A DNA stretch of 24,651 bases from Muribaculaceae bacterium. GTDB taxonomy: Bacteria; Pseudomonadota; Alphaproteobacteria; Rs-D84. The stretch covers positions 24,496 to 49,146 of the forward strand of contig JAMPEH010000004.1 of NCBI GenBank assembly GCA_023665245.1. Reading direction: 5' to 3'. A program made the translations under genes and the position numbers. Position 1 is the stretch's first letter; every line of letters starts with the position of its first letter. This document shows, piece by piece, positions 24,164-24,651 of this stretch. The notes beneath the pieces were generated by a model. That model had not been told where the DNA came from. It worked only from the letters and a program-made list of their open reading frames with translations, and did no database searches.

Positions 24164-24651
24164 TTAAGGTTTGCAGTTGGGGGATATTTTAGGCTGCCCA
24201 GGTGTTTTAGGACTCCTAGGCTGCATAGGAATCCTAGGATTCCTATCAAAAGTCAAAGGCTGGCCGGCAGCCTTGGCTGAGAAGGCGCCGTGGGAGTAGG
24301 TTTCGTGGCCGTTGACCCACACGCGGGTTATGCGCCAGCCGAGCCGCTCGCCGGCGAGAGGGGTCCAGCCGCAGAGCGAGAGGGCGTCGGAGTCGGCGAC
24401 GGTCCATTCACATTCTTCGGCAAGCACTATGTCGGCATGGTAGCCGGGGGCTATGCGGCCGCGGCCTTCGATGCCCATGGCTTCGGCGGGGCGGCGGCAG
24501 TAGTACTCCTCCACCCTGTCGGCGGGGAAATGCGTGAGCAGCCAGGGCAGGGCGAATTGCACCACGGGGGCTCCGGAGGCGTCGGCGACGGTGCCGGTGG
24601 CCTTGGCGGCGGCTTCGTGGGGGGCATGGTCGGTGGCGAGGAAGCCGATGC
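24164..24651 (-). CDS. pyrC: Dihydroorotase, C-terminal part, with repeat-derived tail
   Basis: The frame enters from the window edge and encodes about 162 residues, beginning IGFLATDHAPHEAAAK. ATDHAPH holds the catalytic Asp of dihydroorotase, the pyrimidine-pathway enzyme that closes carbamoyl-aspartate to dihydroorotate. GAPVVQFALPWLL, GRIAPGYHADIVL and RVWVNGHETYSHG are also typical of the family. Related enzymes usually end near QxLTFxR; here that point (about 24245) is followed by about 25 extra residues encoded by the 9-bp array in frame, giving the triplets RNP, RIP, MQP, RSP, KTP and GQP, then KISPNCKP and the stop. The extension probably replaced the original stop codon. Allantoinase is less likely given the sequence. 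Confidence 0.88.
   Translation of the reverse strand, partial: IGFLATDHAPHEAAAKATGTVADASGAPVVQFALPWLLTHFPADRVEEYYCRRPAEAMGIEGRGRIAPGYHADIVLAEECEWTVADSDALSLCGWTPLAGERLGWRITRVWVNGHETYSHGAFSAKAAGQPLTFDRNPRIPMQPRSPKTPGQPKISPNCKP
24191..24244. repeat. 9-bp tandem array 9 (6 units) inside the pyrC reading frame
   Basis: Six units with central triplets CTG, TGT, ACT, CTG, AAT and ATT. Units 3 and 6 form hairpin arms (24209-24220 with 24233-24244, one wobble). Because 9 bp is three codons, each unit adds one tripeptide ending in Pro to the dihydroorotase tail. Confidence 0.9.

Noticed and set aside
1357..24244. CRISPR array interpretation of the repeats
   Set aside because: Units are 9 bp, adjacent and without spacers of 25-40 bp; no cas genes are present.

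Overview
The window looks like a chromosomal segment of a GC-rich member of the Bacteroidales, most likely the Muribaculaceae. The reasons are Bacteroidetes-type promoters (TTTG, about 20 bp, then TAnnTTTG), a fused gamma/alpha 2-oxoacid:ferredoxin oxidoreductase, a Porin_10-like outer membrane protein, a secreted starch-binding amylase, and short C-terminal modules of the YYTIQGxRLPGxPTAPGxYI type. The genus is an inference. No phage, integrase, transposase, CRISPR array, tRNA or rRNA is visible.

Layout. 1-1188 (minus): D-2-hydroxyacid dehydrogenase followed by a truncated lipoprotein gene. 1418-4747 (minus): large secreted alpha-amylase. 5164-7032 (minus): carboxyltransferase plus biotin-carrier protein (pyruvate carboxylase B / oxaloacetate decarboxylase alpha type). 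7290-7460 (minus): a 56-residue 2[4Fe-4S] ferredoxin. 7601-10447 (minus): outer membrane porin followed by a periplasmic substrate-binding protein. 10566-12044 (plus): cation/proton antiporter, divergent from the porin. 12114-17433 (minus): rsgA, then a 1437-residue secreted multidomain protein. 17666-21120 (plus): small winged-helix protein, malate dehydrogenase, thioredoxin-fold lipoprotein, DbpA-like RNA helicase. 21227-24651 (minus): 3' part of dihydroorotase, korA, korB.

Malate dehydrogenase, the biotin-dependent carboxyltransferase, KorAB and the small ferredoxin fit the reductive (succinate-forming) branch of the TCA cycle used by fermentative Bacteroidales. The amylase supplies glucose from starch.

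The most unusual content lies between the genes. Three families of very short tandem repeats occur. (1) Nine arrays of a 9-bp, self-complementary unit AGGNNNCCT sit in almost every larger intergenic gap. Several fold into perfect hairpins whose arms differ between copies but stay complementary. One array has been absorbed into the 3' end of the dihydroorotase gene as Pro-containing tripeptides. (2) Five arrays of an 8-bp unit GGGAAGTT occur, two of them inside the coding sequences of the secreted proteins, just before a shared C-terminal module. (3) One array of a 10-bp unit CGATTTAWNT fills the whole gap before the helicase. The amylase and the 1437-residue protein share a 3' cassette made of 8-bp array, C-terminal module, stop codon and 9-bp array.
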